DNA from: Scytonema sp035967975
GTDB lineage: Bacteria > Cyanobacteriota > Cyanobacteriia > Cyanobacteriales > Nostocaceae
DNA: 64,000 nucleotides
Direction of reading: 5' to 3'
Assembly: GCA_035967975.1 (NCBI GenBank)
Contig: JAWQFQ010000020.1
Coordinates: forward strand, 8,547 to 72,546
Position numbers and translations under genes: made by a program. Shown one piece after another: positions 1 to 8,719 of this stretch (position 1 is the stretch's first letter; each line of letters opens with the position of its first letter). The notes beneath the pieces were generated by a model. It worked only from the letters and a program-made list of their open reading frames with translations, was not told where the DNA came from and did no database searches.

Positions 1-1
1 G

Positions 2-1015
2 GGAATTATGGCTGCTTACATTGTCAACATGGCGATCGTGAGTCAGTCAAGCACAGCAGCAATTTTGGGAACTGTATTATTACCTTTGCTACAGACGGTT
101 GGTATCGAGCCAGTTATAGCAGGTTCTCTTTTATTGCTGGGTTCCTCAATGGGAGGTGAGCTATTCAACCCAGGTGCAGTAGAAATGGTCACACTAGCAG
201 AACTCACAGGACAGCCAGTCGTAAAACTAGTGGTACAAGTGTTACCTATTAATCTTTTAGCAAGCATCACAACGCTTATCGCATTCTGCATTCTAACTGT
301 TATCTTTTCCAAGAAGACAGTAGTAGAATTACCAGAAGAAACTAATACCGATTCACCTGTTGCAAACTCAGACAAGCCATTCCGTCTGAATTTGATGAAA
401 GCACTCATACCACTGCTACCATTAGCATTACTATTTATTATTCCTGCCTTGGTACAACTTCCCAAACAATTTTCTCATAACAGCGTGTCTATCGCCACTG
501 CTATGTTAATTGCTGTTATAGCCGCAGGCTTAACGACTCCCAAAGAATCAGCGCATCTGGTAGCAGTGTTTTTTAAAGGTGCAAGTTTTGCTTATGTGAA
601 CATCATTTCCATAATCATCATGGCAACAATTTTTACTGACGGTATCAAAGCTAATGGATTGATTGAACTTCTAACAAATGCGCTTGCAAACCATCCAGCT
701 GCAGTTAAGATTGTTAGCCTAATTTTACCCTTCACCCTAGCAGGCGCAACAGGCTCTGGAGGTGCGCCTGCTATAGCAGTGATGAATGTACTAGTACCAG
801 TAGCTGCAACAATGAATTTAGATCCTGTGAACATTGGTGCTCTAGCATCAGTCGCAGCACAGTTAGGACGCACCTTGAGTCCAGTAGCCGCTGTTGTGAT
901 TATGAGTTCTACAATATCTCAGCAACCCCCATTAAATTTGGTCAAGTATGTAGGATTTCCTCTGTTAACTGGGTTAGGAGCAGTGCTTGTAGCAACATTA
1001 TGGAATTGGGTTTAA
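2..1015 (+). CDS. DcuC-like C4-dicarboxylate/anaerobic carrier family permease, 5' end cut by window
   Basis: This is the C-terminal 335-338 residues of a polytopic membrane carrier. The frame is already open at the first base, so the true start lies to the left and the internal Met at base 8 should not be taken as the start; DcuC relatives are about 450 residues. The visible part has about eight hydrophobic segments split by a charged cytoplasmic loop (around residues 100-125). Glycine-rich re-entrant motifs such as LLGSSMGGELFNPGAVE and GATGSGGAPAIAVMN, followed by QLGRTLSPVAAVV, are typical of ion-transporter-superfamily dicarboxylate carriers. Probable role is exchange or uptake of C4-dicarboxylates across the plasma membrane. 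The substrate is inferred from family only. Confidence 0.75.
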   Translation, partial: GIMAAYIVNMAIVSQSSTAAILGTVLLPLLQTVGIEPVIAGSLLLLGSSMGGELFNPGAVEMVTLAELTGQPVVKLVVQVLPINLLASITTLIAFCILTVIFSKKTVVELPEETNTDSPVANSDKPFRLNLMKALIPLLPLALLFIIPALVQLPKQFSHNSVSIATAMLIAVIAAGLTTPKESAHLVAVFFKGASFAYVNIISIIIMATIFTDGIKANGLIELLTNALANHPAAVKIVSLILPFTLAGATGSGGAPAIAVMNVLVPVAATMNLDPVNIGALASVAAQLGRTLSPVAAVVIMSSTISQQPPLNLVKYVGFPLLTGLGAVLVATLWNWV

Positions 1016-1103
1016 ATCGTTATAACGTTTAAGATAAGCCCTGAATTAAAATTCGGGCTAAAAGCTTAAATCTGTTTTAACGGGTTAAAAATGACACTTA
1101 TTT

Positions 1104-1238
1104 ATCCCCCCTAACACCCCTTAATAAGCAGGGCTGTTTCATTCCCTAAAAGGCTTACAAATGCAAGGGTTCAGGAGATAAAAAACGAGCGGGGAAATAC
1201 TCTAACGATCCCCCTTTTTAAGGGGAATTTATGGGGAT
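1104..1238. repeat. Inverted repeat of CCCCCTTA/TAAGGGG type, long copy
   Basis: The left arm starts ATCCCCCCTAACACCCCTTA and the right arm ends with AAGGGGAATTTATGGGGAT, so the element can fold into a large cruciform. The arms share the motif ACTCTAACGATCCCCCTTTTTA with the shorter copy at 3914-3987. It lies between genes and may also act as a transcription barrier. Confidence 0.6.
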
Positions 1239-1463
1239 ATTGAATATGATTGCTACTGATGAAAGGACTTTTCAAACATCCTCTGACCTAATAGCAGCGA
1301 AATCTATTCGAGCGCGAGAAACCATTACAGTTTTGCTTATGTATGTTCTATACTAATTCGATGATGACTCTTGAGTCTGGGTCATAAGTGGGAATTTATA
1401 ATGACAAAATTTCTAACTCCCGAAAGAAATGCAGGAGGTAATACTACTCGATCAGCGAAAATT

Positions 1464-1496
1464 AGAAACCCGTATTCTCCAAGAATACGGGTTTCT
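1464..1496. repeat. 33-bp double-palindrome repeat (copy 1)
   Basis: Two 15-bp arms, AGAAACCCGTATTCT and AGAATACGGGTTTCT, are separated by 3 bases and pair perfectly. It belongs to a dispersed family whose arms are themselves near-palindromes. A GCAGTATTG motif follows at about 1517, as in other members of the family. Confidence 0.8.
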
Positions 1497-1533
1497 TGCA
1501 CCTCATCTATTGAAAACCATCGCAGTATTGAAA

Positions 1534-2097
1534 TTAGTATCTAGCACTTGGTAACAGACCGATATCTATGACTTCGCCAATCATCAAACCACAACCGGCG
1601 ATCGCACTCAATAACAACAACGTATCTTTTTGACCAATACCAGCGAAACGCAGTTCTATTTCAGCTAATATTGTAGTTGCTAAAGGCATAAGAACAAATG
1701 TTAAGAACAGTGACCAAGTTGCAACTAATGCAATGGGTGAACTTAAAACCACGAGTAGAATGAGAGTTTTGGAACCGTATTGAACCAACCGTTCTAACCA
1801 GGAGATACTTCTCCAAACTACGGTTAATACTAACACCGTGACGAAAGCACCTACCAACCAAACGATGTGATGGACAGATAGATACCATCCTAGCCAAGCG
1901 TAAGCCAGCCAAAGTAAAACTAGAGGTTGTAGAGGAGCTTTGCTAGAAAATCCAATATTCATAAATATAACTAGTGCAGTTAATACTCCTGATAGACCGA
2001 TAAATTTTAAAACATTTATCTTCTCTCTTGCATTATCAAATAAATTGCTCAAAAAGTAATTATGTATTTTGATAACCAATTCATGGCAAAACTCCAT
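1534..2097 (-). CDS. Unrecognised polytopic membrane protein
   Basis: A 187-residue protein with an amphipathic N-terminus (about residues 1-30) and five or six hydrophobic segments, roughly at residues 33-50, 55-75, 78-97, 107-140 and 155-178. Aromatic WLAYAWLGWYLS and the charged pair RFAGIGQKD sit between segments. I do not recognise the family and assign no function. Codon use and composition match the neighbours. It lies alone on the minus strand, divergent from the downstream GMC oxidoreductase, with 208 bases between them. The start at ATG 2097 is supported by a long open frame but no clear ribosome binding site. Confidence 0.6.
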   Translation of the reverse strand: MEFCHELVIKIHNYFLSNLFDNAREKINVLKFIGLSGVLTALVIFMNIGFSSKAPLQPLVLLWLAYAWLGWYLSVHHIVWLVGAFVTVLVLTVVWRSISWLERLVQYGSKTLILLVVLSSPIALVATWSLFLTFVLMPLATTILAEIELRFAGIGQKDTLLLLSAIAGCGLMIGEVIDIGLLPSARY

Positions 2098-2305
2098 AAA
2101 AATTGATGAATTTTACAAAATTTAACTAGGCTTGAAATTAAGAGTGTAGGGGTGTAAAATCAAATAAGCAATTCTACTTAAAAATTATCTTTAGGTGAAT
2201 GAGGAGTGTATTTGTGGTTGTGCTGTGGCGCTATTCCAATGGTTACTGAGATTAGATATTATCTTGATAAAATCAGTAACCTTCAGTAAAAGTACACAAA
2301 AAAAT

Positions 2306-3862
2306 ATGATAACTAAACATGATTATGTTGTAATTGGCGCAGGTTCAGCAGGTTGTGTCATCGCTAATCGGTTGACGGAAGATAGTGACACGACTGTCTT
2401 ACTGCTCGAAGCGGGTAGTCCGCCTAACTTACCGGAACACCAAGTCCCTCTGGGCTGGATAAAACTCTGGGGTACAGAGGTGGACTGGGCATATTCTACA
2501 GAAGAAGAACCGTATATAAATAACCGTAAAATCTATTGTCCGCGAGGGAAAGCCTTAGGTGGTAGCAGTGCGATTAACGCCATGATCTATATTCGAGGTA
2601 GTCGGTATGATTACGATCGCTGGCAGGAATTAGGCAATGTTGGTTGGAGCTATCAAGATGTGTTACCATATTTCAAAAAATCTGAAAACCAGCAGCGAGG
2701 AGCATCTGAATTTCACGGGGTTGATGGATTGCTGAGTGTGACAGACCCCTTAGCTCCCAGCATCATCTCACAACGATTTGTGGAAGCAGGAGCTGCTCTT
2801 GGCTATGGACTCAATCCTGATTTCAATGGCGCACAACAGCAGGGAGCCGGACTTTATCAGTTGACTATTAAAGATGGTAAACGGCATAGTACGGCGGAGG
2901 CATTTTTACGACCCATTCTCGATCGCCCCAATTTAACAGTTACGACTAGTGCATTGGTGACTCGTTTACTGTTTGACGGAACGCGCACGGTGGGAGTAGA
3001 GTATCTGCACGATGGAGCTATTCACCAATCCTTTGTCTATCAAGAAGTCATTCTCTCGGCTGGTGCGATCGATTCACCCAAGCTGCTGATGCTTTCCGGG
3101 ATTGGTCATGCAGATCGCTTACAGGCTTTAGACATTCCTGTGGTCGTTGATTTACCCGGAGTCGGTCAGAACCTCCAAGATCACCTTCATGTCGCCGTAG
3201 CACATCAAGCTACTCAGGATTTGCAACCTGCTCCAACCAGCAATATTGCAGAAGCTGGATTATTCCTGCATACTGAAGGTCGTTTAGATGCTGCGCCAGA
3301 TTTACAATTTTTCTCTGGTCCTGTTTTGTGGACACATCCTACCTATGCTCGTGAAGGTTCGGGATTCGTCGCTACAGCCTGTCTGACAAATCCCCAAAGT
3401 CGTGGTAGCGTTAGCCTGCGCTCTGCTTCTCCCAAAGATCCATCTGTCATTCGGATGAACTACCTCCGGAGTCAATCCGATTTGCAAAAGCTACTGACAG
3501 GGATCAAAATTATTCGACAGATATTCCATTCAAATATATTTGATGAGTTCCGAGGGGAGGAAGCAGCTCCGAGTGTTGATAATCATACTGATGAAGCACT
3601 CTCAGCTTACATCCGAGAAACCTGCGACACTGTATACCACCCTGTCGGTACTTGCAAAATGGGAACTGACCCCGATTCAGTAGTAGACCCTGAACTACGG
3701 GTGCATGGTGTTGAAGGCTTGCGTGTAGTAGATGCTTCAATTATGCCAACCATTACTACGGGAAACACGAATGCACCCACAATTATGATTGGTGAAAAAG
3801 CAGCTGATTTGATTAAAGCTACAGCGCAAGTTCCACATCAAAGGTTGGAGTTAACGAAGTGA
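2306..3862 (+). CDS. GMC-family FAD oxidoreductase (choline dehydrogenase-like)
   Basis: This is a complete 518-residue glucose-methanol-choline oxidoreductase that oxidises an alcohol with FAD. The N-terminal Rossmann motif VVIGAGSAGCVIANRL sits at about residues 8-23. The ADP-binding region continues with GKALGGSSAINAMIYIRG, and DAPDLQFF-type and PRSRG-like central segments follow. The C-terminal catalytic block has YHPVGTCKMG (His at about 445) and TGNTNAPT (Asn at about 488). The open frame extends back to GTG 2195, but residues upstream of ATG 2306 lack family similarity, so 2306 is chosen. The substrate is unknown; cyanobacterial members are often annotated as choline or glucose dehydrogenases without proof. 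No operon partner is present. Confidence 0.9.
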   Translation: MITKHDYVVIGAGSAGCVIANRLTEDSDTTVLLLEAGSPPNLPEHQVPLGWIKLWGTEVDWAYSTEEEPYINNRKIYCPRGKALGGSSAINAMIYIRGSRYDYDRWQELGNVGWSYQDVLPYFKKSENQQRGASEFHGVDGLLSVTDPLAPSIISQRFVEAGAALGYGLNPDFNGAQQQGAGLYQLTIKDGKRHSTAEAFLRPILDRPNLTVTTSALVTRLLFDGTRTVGVEYLHDGAIHQSFVYQEVILSAGAIDSPKLLMLSGIGHADRLQALDIPVVVDLPGVGQNLQDHLHVAVAHQATQDLQPAPTSNIAEAGLFLHTEGRLDAAPDLQFFSGPVLWTHPTYAREGSGFVATACLTNPQSRGSVSLRSASPKDPSVIRMNYLRSQSDLQKLLTGIKIIRQIFHSNIFDEFRGEEAAPSVDNHTDEALSAYIRETCDTVYHPVGTCKMGTDPDSVVDPELRVHGVEGLRVVDASIMPTITTGNTNAPTIMIGEKAADLIKATAQVPHQRLELTK

Positions 3863-3913
3863 TTGTTAGAGGATGTTTTAAAAGTCTTCTCGTCAGTAGC
3901 ATGCATATTTCAC

Positions 3914-3987
3914 ATCCCCCTAAATCCCCCTTAAAAAGGGGGACCGTTAGAGATTTTCCCTGCTTTTTAAGGGGGGCTAGGGGGGAT
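3914..3987. repeat. Inverted repeat of CCCCCTTA/TAAGGGG type, compact copy
   Basis: ATCCCCCTAAATCCCCCTTA pairs with TTAAGGGGGGCTAGGGGGGAT across a centre containing GGGGGACCGTTAGAG. It lies between the convergent GMC oxidoreductase and NUDIX genes, where it could serve both as a bidirectional transcription stop and as a dispersed repeat. The related copy is at 1104-1238. Confidence 0.7.
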
Positions 3988-4029
3988 CAACCAGTACTTG
4001 TTATGCTAAATTAACAAGTACTGAAGAGC

Positions 4030-4584
4030 CTAAAACTTTAACAACGGACGTGCTAGGAAAAAGCTGGTGATAGATTTAGCATCTACGGGTGGTTCGCCTT
4101 GTTGAATACATATCTCTAGTTCTTCTGGAGTAAAAAATACAGTTTCTAAATCTTCGTCATCATCAAGTTGTGCTACCTCATCAAGCTTTTCTAAATCTTG
4201 CGCTAAGTAAGCATAGATGATTTCATCAGAATAACCCGGAGCAAGGAAAAACTCTCCTAGTTTTTGCCACTTCTGGGCGCGGAAGCCAGTTTCTTCCTGA
4301 ATTTCACGCTGAATTGTGTCTAAAGGATCTTCGCCATACTCCACAGTTCCGGCGGGAAACTCTAACAGCCTTCCTTGAACCGCAAAACGATACTGGCGCA
4401 CGAGTACAAGCTTACCTTCTGGAGTGACAGGTACAGCCAAAGCACCGCCTGGATGACGAATGCATTCCCATTCTCCTTCTGTTTTGTTGGGTAAGCGCAA
4501 GCGATTGACTTCAAAATCAAACTTGCGCCCTTTGTAGTACAAGCGCTGTTTCAACAGTTGGGGAAATTCTCTACCTAATGGCAT
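4030..4584 (-). CDS. NUDIX hydrolase, ADP-ribose pyrophosphatase type
   Basis: A 184-residue protein that should hydrolyse a nucleoside diphosphate linked to another moiety, most likely ADP-ribose. The Nudix box spans residues 79-101 and matches GX5EX7REUXEEXGU: a Gly, five residues, Glu, seven residues, then REIQEETGF. Upstream, RHPGGALAVPVTPEGKLVLV and the QYR motif match the ADP-ribose pyrophosphatase branch. The length fits the family (about 180-200). ATG 4584 gives the expected N-terminus. The gene converges with the GMC oxidoreductase and shows no operon partner. The exact substrate is inferred. Confidence 0.88.
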   Translation of the reverse strand: MPLGREFPQLLKQRLYYKGRKFDFEVNRLRLPNKTEGEWECIRHPGGALAVPVTPEGKLVLVRQYRFAVQGRLLEFPAGTVEYGEDPLDTIQREIQEETGFRAQKWQKLGEFFLAPGYSDEIIYAYLAQDLEKLDEVAQLDDDEDLETVFFTPEELEICIQQGEPPVDAKSITSFFLARPLLKF

Positions 4585-5163
4585 AATCTTATGGTATTAG
4601 TTAAAAACGTGTAGGCTCAATCTTTTGGTGGATGTTCATTGCAGTGTTATCTGGGTTGACAGTTGTAAAATTAAATTCCCACCAATGTATGCACTTCTGA
4701 ACAGTTTACCGCTTTGACTAACTGTTTCATCACATATCCAGAAATTGATTCTATCCCGATACTACTCAGTTCAGAGTCAATACTGCGTAGGTTTTCGGTA
4801 GTTAAAGTACCACCAAACCCGGTATCTCAAAGATACCGGGTTTGATGTTTCGGCAAATCTTACGTAGCCTTGAATTTTCTTCAAGCAGGGTCGCACCTAC
4901 TGCTGTTCAGCCGCCTATCTGATTTTGCAACTGCTGCTTTGATACATTTGTTACTGATTATTTCGATTATTCTGTTACTTTATGCAATAATATTAGAAAA
5001 AATCGTATAAATAAGAACTAGAGGTAACTGAAGAAAATATTCTTTTTCCAAGATATAGTTGATTAATCATAAGATGATATACTAACACGATTGAGATGCA
5101 TAATTTATAAAAAATTTTGTTTGTGGTGATTAAGTTGCAACTGCATCGAAGTGAGGAATTAAC
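4585..5163. other. Divergent promoter region with a composite repeat
   Basis: This 579-base gap separates the divergent NUDIX and penicillin-binding protein genes. It contains the motif CAATACTGCGTAGGTTTTCG at 4778 and a double palindrome at 4814-4844. The segment 4975-5110 is AT-rich and includes TATACT at about 5080, a possible -10 element for the downstream gene. No coding region is evident. Confidence 0.5.
4814..4844. repeat. Double-palindrome repeat (copy 2)
   Basis: CAAACCCGGTATCT and AGATACCGGGTTTG are 14-bp perfect arms around CAA. It is preceded by the shared module CAATACTGCGTAGGTTTTCG at 4778, so this is a composite copy like the one at 22889-22966. Confidence 0.8.
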
Positions 5164-7662
5164 GTGGTAAAGTTTACCTCTTGGTTCAAAGAACGACCAA
5201 GCAAGCTGGATGAATCTGAAAAGGGGAAGCCGGAACCGCCCAGTCGTTTTGACGAAAATGAGGAATCCACAACTGAAAGCAAATCACCGACCATCGGGGT
5301 GAAGCTGAAGGAAACACTAAACGGGATAGTTACAAAACTTCCCGGTAGTCAGAAACCTCTTTATCGTCGCTATTGGTTTTGGGCTGGCTTGGGTGTCAGT
5401 GGCGGGATTATTGCAATTAGCTATGGTACATGGGCAATAGACCGGACTCTACCAGGGAAAGCTGAACTGAAGGCGGTTGTAAGAGAGCAAACTCTCACGA
5501 TCGCAGCAGCGGATGGCTCTATTTTGCAACAGCAAGGAGAAGCAACCCGAGAACAAATCAGTTTGGAAGAAATACCAGATCGACTCAAAAAAGCGTTTGT
5601 GAGCTCAGAAGATAGAAGGTTTTATAAACATCAAGGTGTAGACCCTCAAGGAATTGCAAGAGCAGTTTTGAACAACGTGCGATCGCAAAATGTGGTAGAA
5701 GGTGGTAGCACCATCACGCAACAGCTGGCAAGAATTCTCTTCCTCAAGCAAGAACGTACCGTTTGGCGCAAGCTGAAGGAAGCCCGTCTCGCCCAAAAAA
5801 TGGAAGAGCAACTAACCAAGGACGAGATTCTAGAGCGGTACCTAAATTTGGTATACTTGGGTGCTGGAGCATATGGTGTAGCAGATGCAGCGCAGGTGTA
5901 TTTCAGTAAGTCGGTAGGTGACCTCACCCTTAGCGAAATGGCAATGATAGCTGCACTACCCCCCGCCCCAAATCGCTTCTCACCTGAAGTGAGTCCTATA
6001 GAGGCGAAACAGCGACGGGATATTGTGTTGCAACGGATGCAGGAAGAAGGGTATATCACAACAGCCCAAGCACAAGCAGCAATTGCAGAACCAATAAACA
6101 TCAAACCTAGTCCGCCCAAACGATGGGAAGTTGAAGCGCCCTACTTTATTAGCTACATCCAAAAAGAATTACCCAAGTATGTTTCTCCTGAAGTCCTAGA
6201 TGCAGGAGGGTTGACAGTAGAAACGACTCTAAATTTAGATTGGCAAAAGAAAGCAGAAGAAGCTGTTGCTAAAACTTTGCGAAATCAAGGGCGTTGGGAA
6301 AACTTTAAACAAGCAGCTTTAGTCACTATTGACCCCCGCACTGGTGAAATTAAAGCGATGGTAGGGGGAAAGGATTTTAGCAAAAACCAGTTCAACCGCG
6401 TGACTCAAGCCCAGCGTCAGCCCGGTTCAACCTTTAAGGGATTTGTTTATGCAACAGCGATCGCCAGTGGTATAAACCCCACAGATGGTTTCCTAGATGC
6501 GCCCCTAGTTGTAGACGGATACGAACCGAAAAACTTTGATGAGGGGTTCCGAGGCTGGATTAACATGAAAGACGCCCTCACTAAGTCAATTAATATCATT
6601 GCAGTTCGGGTTTTGATGAAAGTTGGATTTACTCCAACAATTCGACTCGCCCATAAAATGGGAATTCAATCTGAACTCAAACCAACGTACTCCTTGGCTC
6701 TTGGTTCCTCAGAAGTCAATCTGTTGGAATTAACTGGTGCATACGGAACCTTTGCAAACCAAGGTATGCACACACGACCTCACGGTATAACCCGCATTAT
6801 AGATCGTAAGGGAAAAGTTATTTGGTCTGCCAAGTTCAAGTCAGAACGCGCTATTGATGGGGACAGTGCTGCAATTATGACCTGGATGCTGGGTAATGTA
6901 GTAACAAATGGTACAGGTCGCCCCGCCCAATTAGGTAGACCCGTTGCGGGTAAGACTGGCACTACCGACGAAGCGCGGGATTTGTGGTTTGTTGGTTATA
7001 TTCCCCAACTTGTCACTGGAGTTTGGTTAGGGAACGATGACAACAAACCGACATCGGGTAGCAGCGGAAGCGCCGCTTACACTTGGCATGAATTTATGGA
7101 AAAAGTGGTAAATAAGATACCCGTTGAAAATTTTCCGAAAGTCCCCAAGCTAGAAGGTCGAAAAGGAACTATCAAGGCTCAGCCCATCAAACCTAAACGG
7201 ATTACTAACCGCTCCATACCTTCTTCTCAAAACAATAATTCCAGCGAGGGAACATCTCAAAGGTCGTACAGACAAAATTCTGATGATCGCACGACTCAAC
7301 AACGTTCGTATAGCAGACGTAGGTATCGGAGACGTTCCTCCCAAGAGGAACAGCAACAACAAGAAACCCCAAGGCGCAGAAGGCGTTCTTATCAACGACA
7401 AACCCAACAACAAACGACAACACCAACAAGACGCTACCGTCGTCGTTCTCGTGTTGAGCAATCAAATTCCAGTGAGTCCTCTTCACGGTCATCACGTACG
7501 CAACGGCGCTCCCGACAAGTAGAATCAGGCTCTTCTGGTTCTCGGCGATCTGCACCAGAGACCACTAGAACTAGAACTAGCGCCCCTACTCCCACTTCAA
7601 CACCTACGCGTTCTTGGCGGGAAAGGCTCAGACCAAAGCAAACACCATCAAGTTCAAATTAA
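5164..7662 (+). CDS. Class A penicillin-binding protein 1A (bifunctional peptidoglycan synthase)
   Basis: An 832-residue membrane-anchored enzyme that polymerises glycan strands and cross-links peptides in the periplasm. Order: acidic cytoplasmic N-terminus (1-70), one membrane helix (about 73-92), GT51 transglycosylase domain with SSEDRRFYKHQGVD (catalytic Glu about 148) and GGSTITQQLAR, then a transpeptidase with STFK (Ser about 422), SIN (about 475) and KTGTT (about 597). From about residue 690 the tail is a low-complexity stretch rich in Arg, Gln and Ser, longer and more basic than in most relatives, perhaps binding acidic cell-wall polymers (inference). The start is GTG, with GAGG about 8 bases upstream. 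The gene is monocistronic. Confidence 0.95.
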   Translation: MVKFTSWFKERPSKLDESEKGKPEPPSRFDENEESTTESKSPTIGVKLKETLNGIVTKLPGSQKPLYRRYWFWAGLGVSGGIIAISYGTWAIDRTLPGKAELKAVVREQTLTIAAADGSILQQQGEATREQISLEEIPDRLKKAFVSSEDRRFYKHQGVDPQGIARAVLNNVRSQNVVEGGSTITQQLARILFLKQERTVWRKLKEARLAQKMEEQLTKDEILERYLNLVYLGAGAYGVADAAQVYFSKSVGDLTLSEMAMIAALPPAPNRFSPEVSPIEAKQRRDIVLQRMQEEGYITTAQAQAAIAEPINIKPSPPKRWEVEAPYFISYIQKELPKYVSPEVLDAGGLTVETTLNLDWQKKAEEAVAKTLRNQGRWENFKQAALVTIDPRTGEIKAMVGGKDFSKNQFNRVTQAQRQPGSTFKGFVYATAIASGINPTDGFLDAPLVVDGYEPKNFDEGFRGWINMKDALTKSINIIAVRVLMKVGFTPTIRLAHKMGIQSELKPTYSLALGSSEVNLLELTGAYGTFANQGMHTRPHGITRIIDRKGKVIWSAKFKSERAIDGDSAAIMTWMLGNVVTNGTGRPAQLGRPVAGKTGTTDEARDLWFVGYIPQLVTGVWLGNDDNKPTSGSSGSAAYTWHEFMEKVVNKIPVENFPKVPKLEGRKGTIKAQPIKPKRITNRSIPSSQNNNSSEGTSQRSYRQNSDDRTTQQRSYSRRRYRRRSSQEEQQQQETPRRRRRSYQRQTQQQTTTPTRRYRRRSRVEQSNSSESSSRSSRTQRRSRQVESGSSGSRRSAPETTRTRTSAPTPTSTPTRSWRERLRPKQTPSSSN

Positions 7663-7674
7663 TCAAGATACGGA

Positions 7675-7720
7675 GTAGGGGAGGATAAGGAAGCTAAATA
7701 GTTTACTTTCCTCTCCCTAC
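7675..7720 (+). terminator. Possible terminator hairpin after the penicillin-binding protein gene
   Basis: GTAGGGGAGGATAAGGAAG can pair imperfectly with CTTTCCTCTCCCTAC across an AT-rich loop, starting 13 bases after the stop codon. There is no strong T-run, so this is tentative. Confidence 0.35.
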
Positions 7721-7842
7721 TTCTACTGAATATATGGAACCAAACTATAACTTAAGATAAGTTCTATAGAGTAAACGTTGATGGTAACCTCTTGATATAG
7801 GTTTTAAATGAGTAGTGTTGCCTACTGTCGGAGGGTTTAATC

Positions 7843-8079
7843 ATGTATTTTTTATTAGAAACAGCAGCACAAGTAGCAGCAGAAGCCAAAGACCCATATC
7901 AATTTCCTTGGGCTTTCACTGCTGTTTACGTCATTGGGTTTATTGCAGCTGTGACAATTGGTTCCATTGCTTGGTACAACTCCAAACGTCCTGTAGGTTG
8001 GGAAGACAAGGAGCGCCCTGAGATTGTACCTAAAGTCGAAAAAGACCCAACTCCAGGTTTGGGTGAGCCTAAATCGTAA
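7843..8079 (+). CDS. Small single-helix membrane protein, possibly PSII assembly factor Psb35-like
   Basis: A 78-residue protein with a short N-terminus, one transmembrane helix (about residues 25-46) and a conserved-looking hydrophilic tail containing WYNSKRPVGWEDKERP and ending TPGLGEP. This pattern (PYQFPWAF, a helix, then the RPVGWEDKERP tail) recalls the small cyanobacterial thylakoid protein annotated as Psb35. That name comes from memory of the family and should be treated as a candidate. A GGAGG motif sits eight bases before ATG 7843, supporting the start. The protein would lie in the thylakoid membrane. The coding region ends just before a TAATGGT repeat array. Confidence 0.75.
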   Translation: MYFLLETAAQVAAEAKDPYQFPWAFTAVYVIGFIAAVTIGSIAWYNSKRPVGWEDKERPEIVPKVEKDPTPGLGEPKS

Positions 8080-8162
8080 TGGTTAATGGCTAATGGTTAA
8101 TGGCTAATGGTTAATGGCTAATGGTTAATTGTGCAATTAGCGATTAACTATTAGCCATTAGC
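8078..8162. repeat. TAATGGC/TAATGGT short tandem repeat array
   Basis: About seven units alternate TAATGGT and TAATGGC (period 7, superperiod 14). The array then closes with its inverted form TTAGCCATTAGC, so it can fold back. It lies between convergent genes. Similar heptamer arrays are common in filamentous cyanobacteria. Confidence 0.85.
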
Positions 8163-8171
8163 AGGTAAATC

Positions 8172-8597
8172 TCAATGCTGTACCTCAACCCAACGGCGAT
8201 AAAGCTTTTGAATCTGCTTGAGAGCTCCATTGTACCTATTTGAGGTTGAATCTTTGGTGTCAGATAGTTCTTGTAATTTCATCAGGACTTTCGCCTCTTC
8301 TGTCGCTACCTCACCATCGCTGTAGATTAAGCCACTGATAGCTTCAATCAAATTTTGGCAGCTTTCTTTACTTGGATTATCTCCCAAGTACTCCTTTATC
8401 CACTCATCAAATTGTTGCGGTTGCACCGCGACTAATTCATGCAACCAAGGTTGAATATCTGGATCGTTAGCCACACCCTTGTCTTGTGCGATTTTGTGAA
8501 GATACTGTCGCTCTTCCGGCTGGATTCTACCATCAATCCAAGCGGCTCCGATGAGGATTTTTACCAAGTTTTTTACACTGCTGGAATTTTTTACCAT
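8172..8597 (-). CDS. TerB-like (DjlA N-terminal-like) helical protein
   Basis: A 141-residue, all-helical soluble protein. Two acidic EF-hand-like turns, AAWIDGRIQPEERQYL and LIYSDGEVATEEAKVL, are the repeated signature of the TerB/tellurite-resistance fold, which is thought to bind metal. No tellurite operon is near, so the name describes the fold only. A single copy of this kind occurs in many cyanobacteria with unknown function. ATG 8597 is followed by a Ser/Lys-rich leader. The gene sits upstream of nothing on its own strand and is probably monocistronic. Confidence 0.7.
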   Translation of the reverse strand: MVKNSSSVKNLVKILIGAAWIDGRIQPEERQYLHKIAQDKGVANDPDIQPWLHELVAVQPQQFDEWIKEYLGDNPSKESCQNLIEAISGLIYSDGEVATEEAKVLMKLQELSDTKDSTSNRYNGALKQIQKLYRRWVEVQH

Positions 8598-8719
8598 TGC
8601 TCAGTCTCCAGTAGTCCGACCTTCATATTCTCTCTTAATCAGGACTCACAAACTCAGTTAGTCGGCGTGAATAAACATTACTTTCTGTTAGGAACAACGA
8701 TACCCCACACCCGGTCACC

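Larger units (their letters stand above)
1016..1533. other. Intergenic stretch with palindromic repeats, no gene seen
   Basis: This 518-base gap separates two genes and contains no convincing coding region. It holds a split inverted repeat (1104-1238) and a 33-bp double palindrome (1464-1496). A 47-codon open frame from ATG 1401 runs through the palindrome and is judged spurious. Confidence 0.6.

Noticed and set aside
1401..1544. 47-codon frame from ATG 1401
   Set aside because: It reads through the 33-bp palindrome and overlaps the next gene's end; judged chance.
7150..7555. Several frames in the tail of the penicillin-binding protein gene
   Set aside because: They are shadows produced by the low-complexity Arg/Gln-rich coding sequence.
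8078..8162. Heptamer array considered as a CRISPR array
   Set aside because: Units are contiguous 7-mers without unique spacers. The other arrays in the window fail for the same reason; no cas genes are present.
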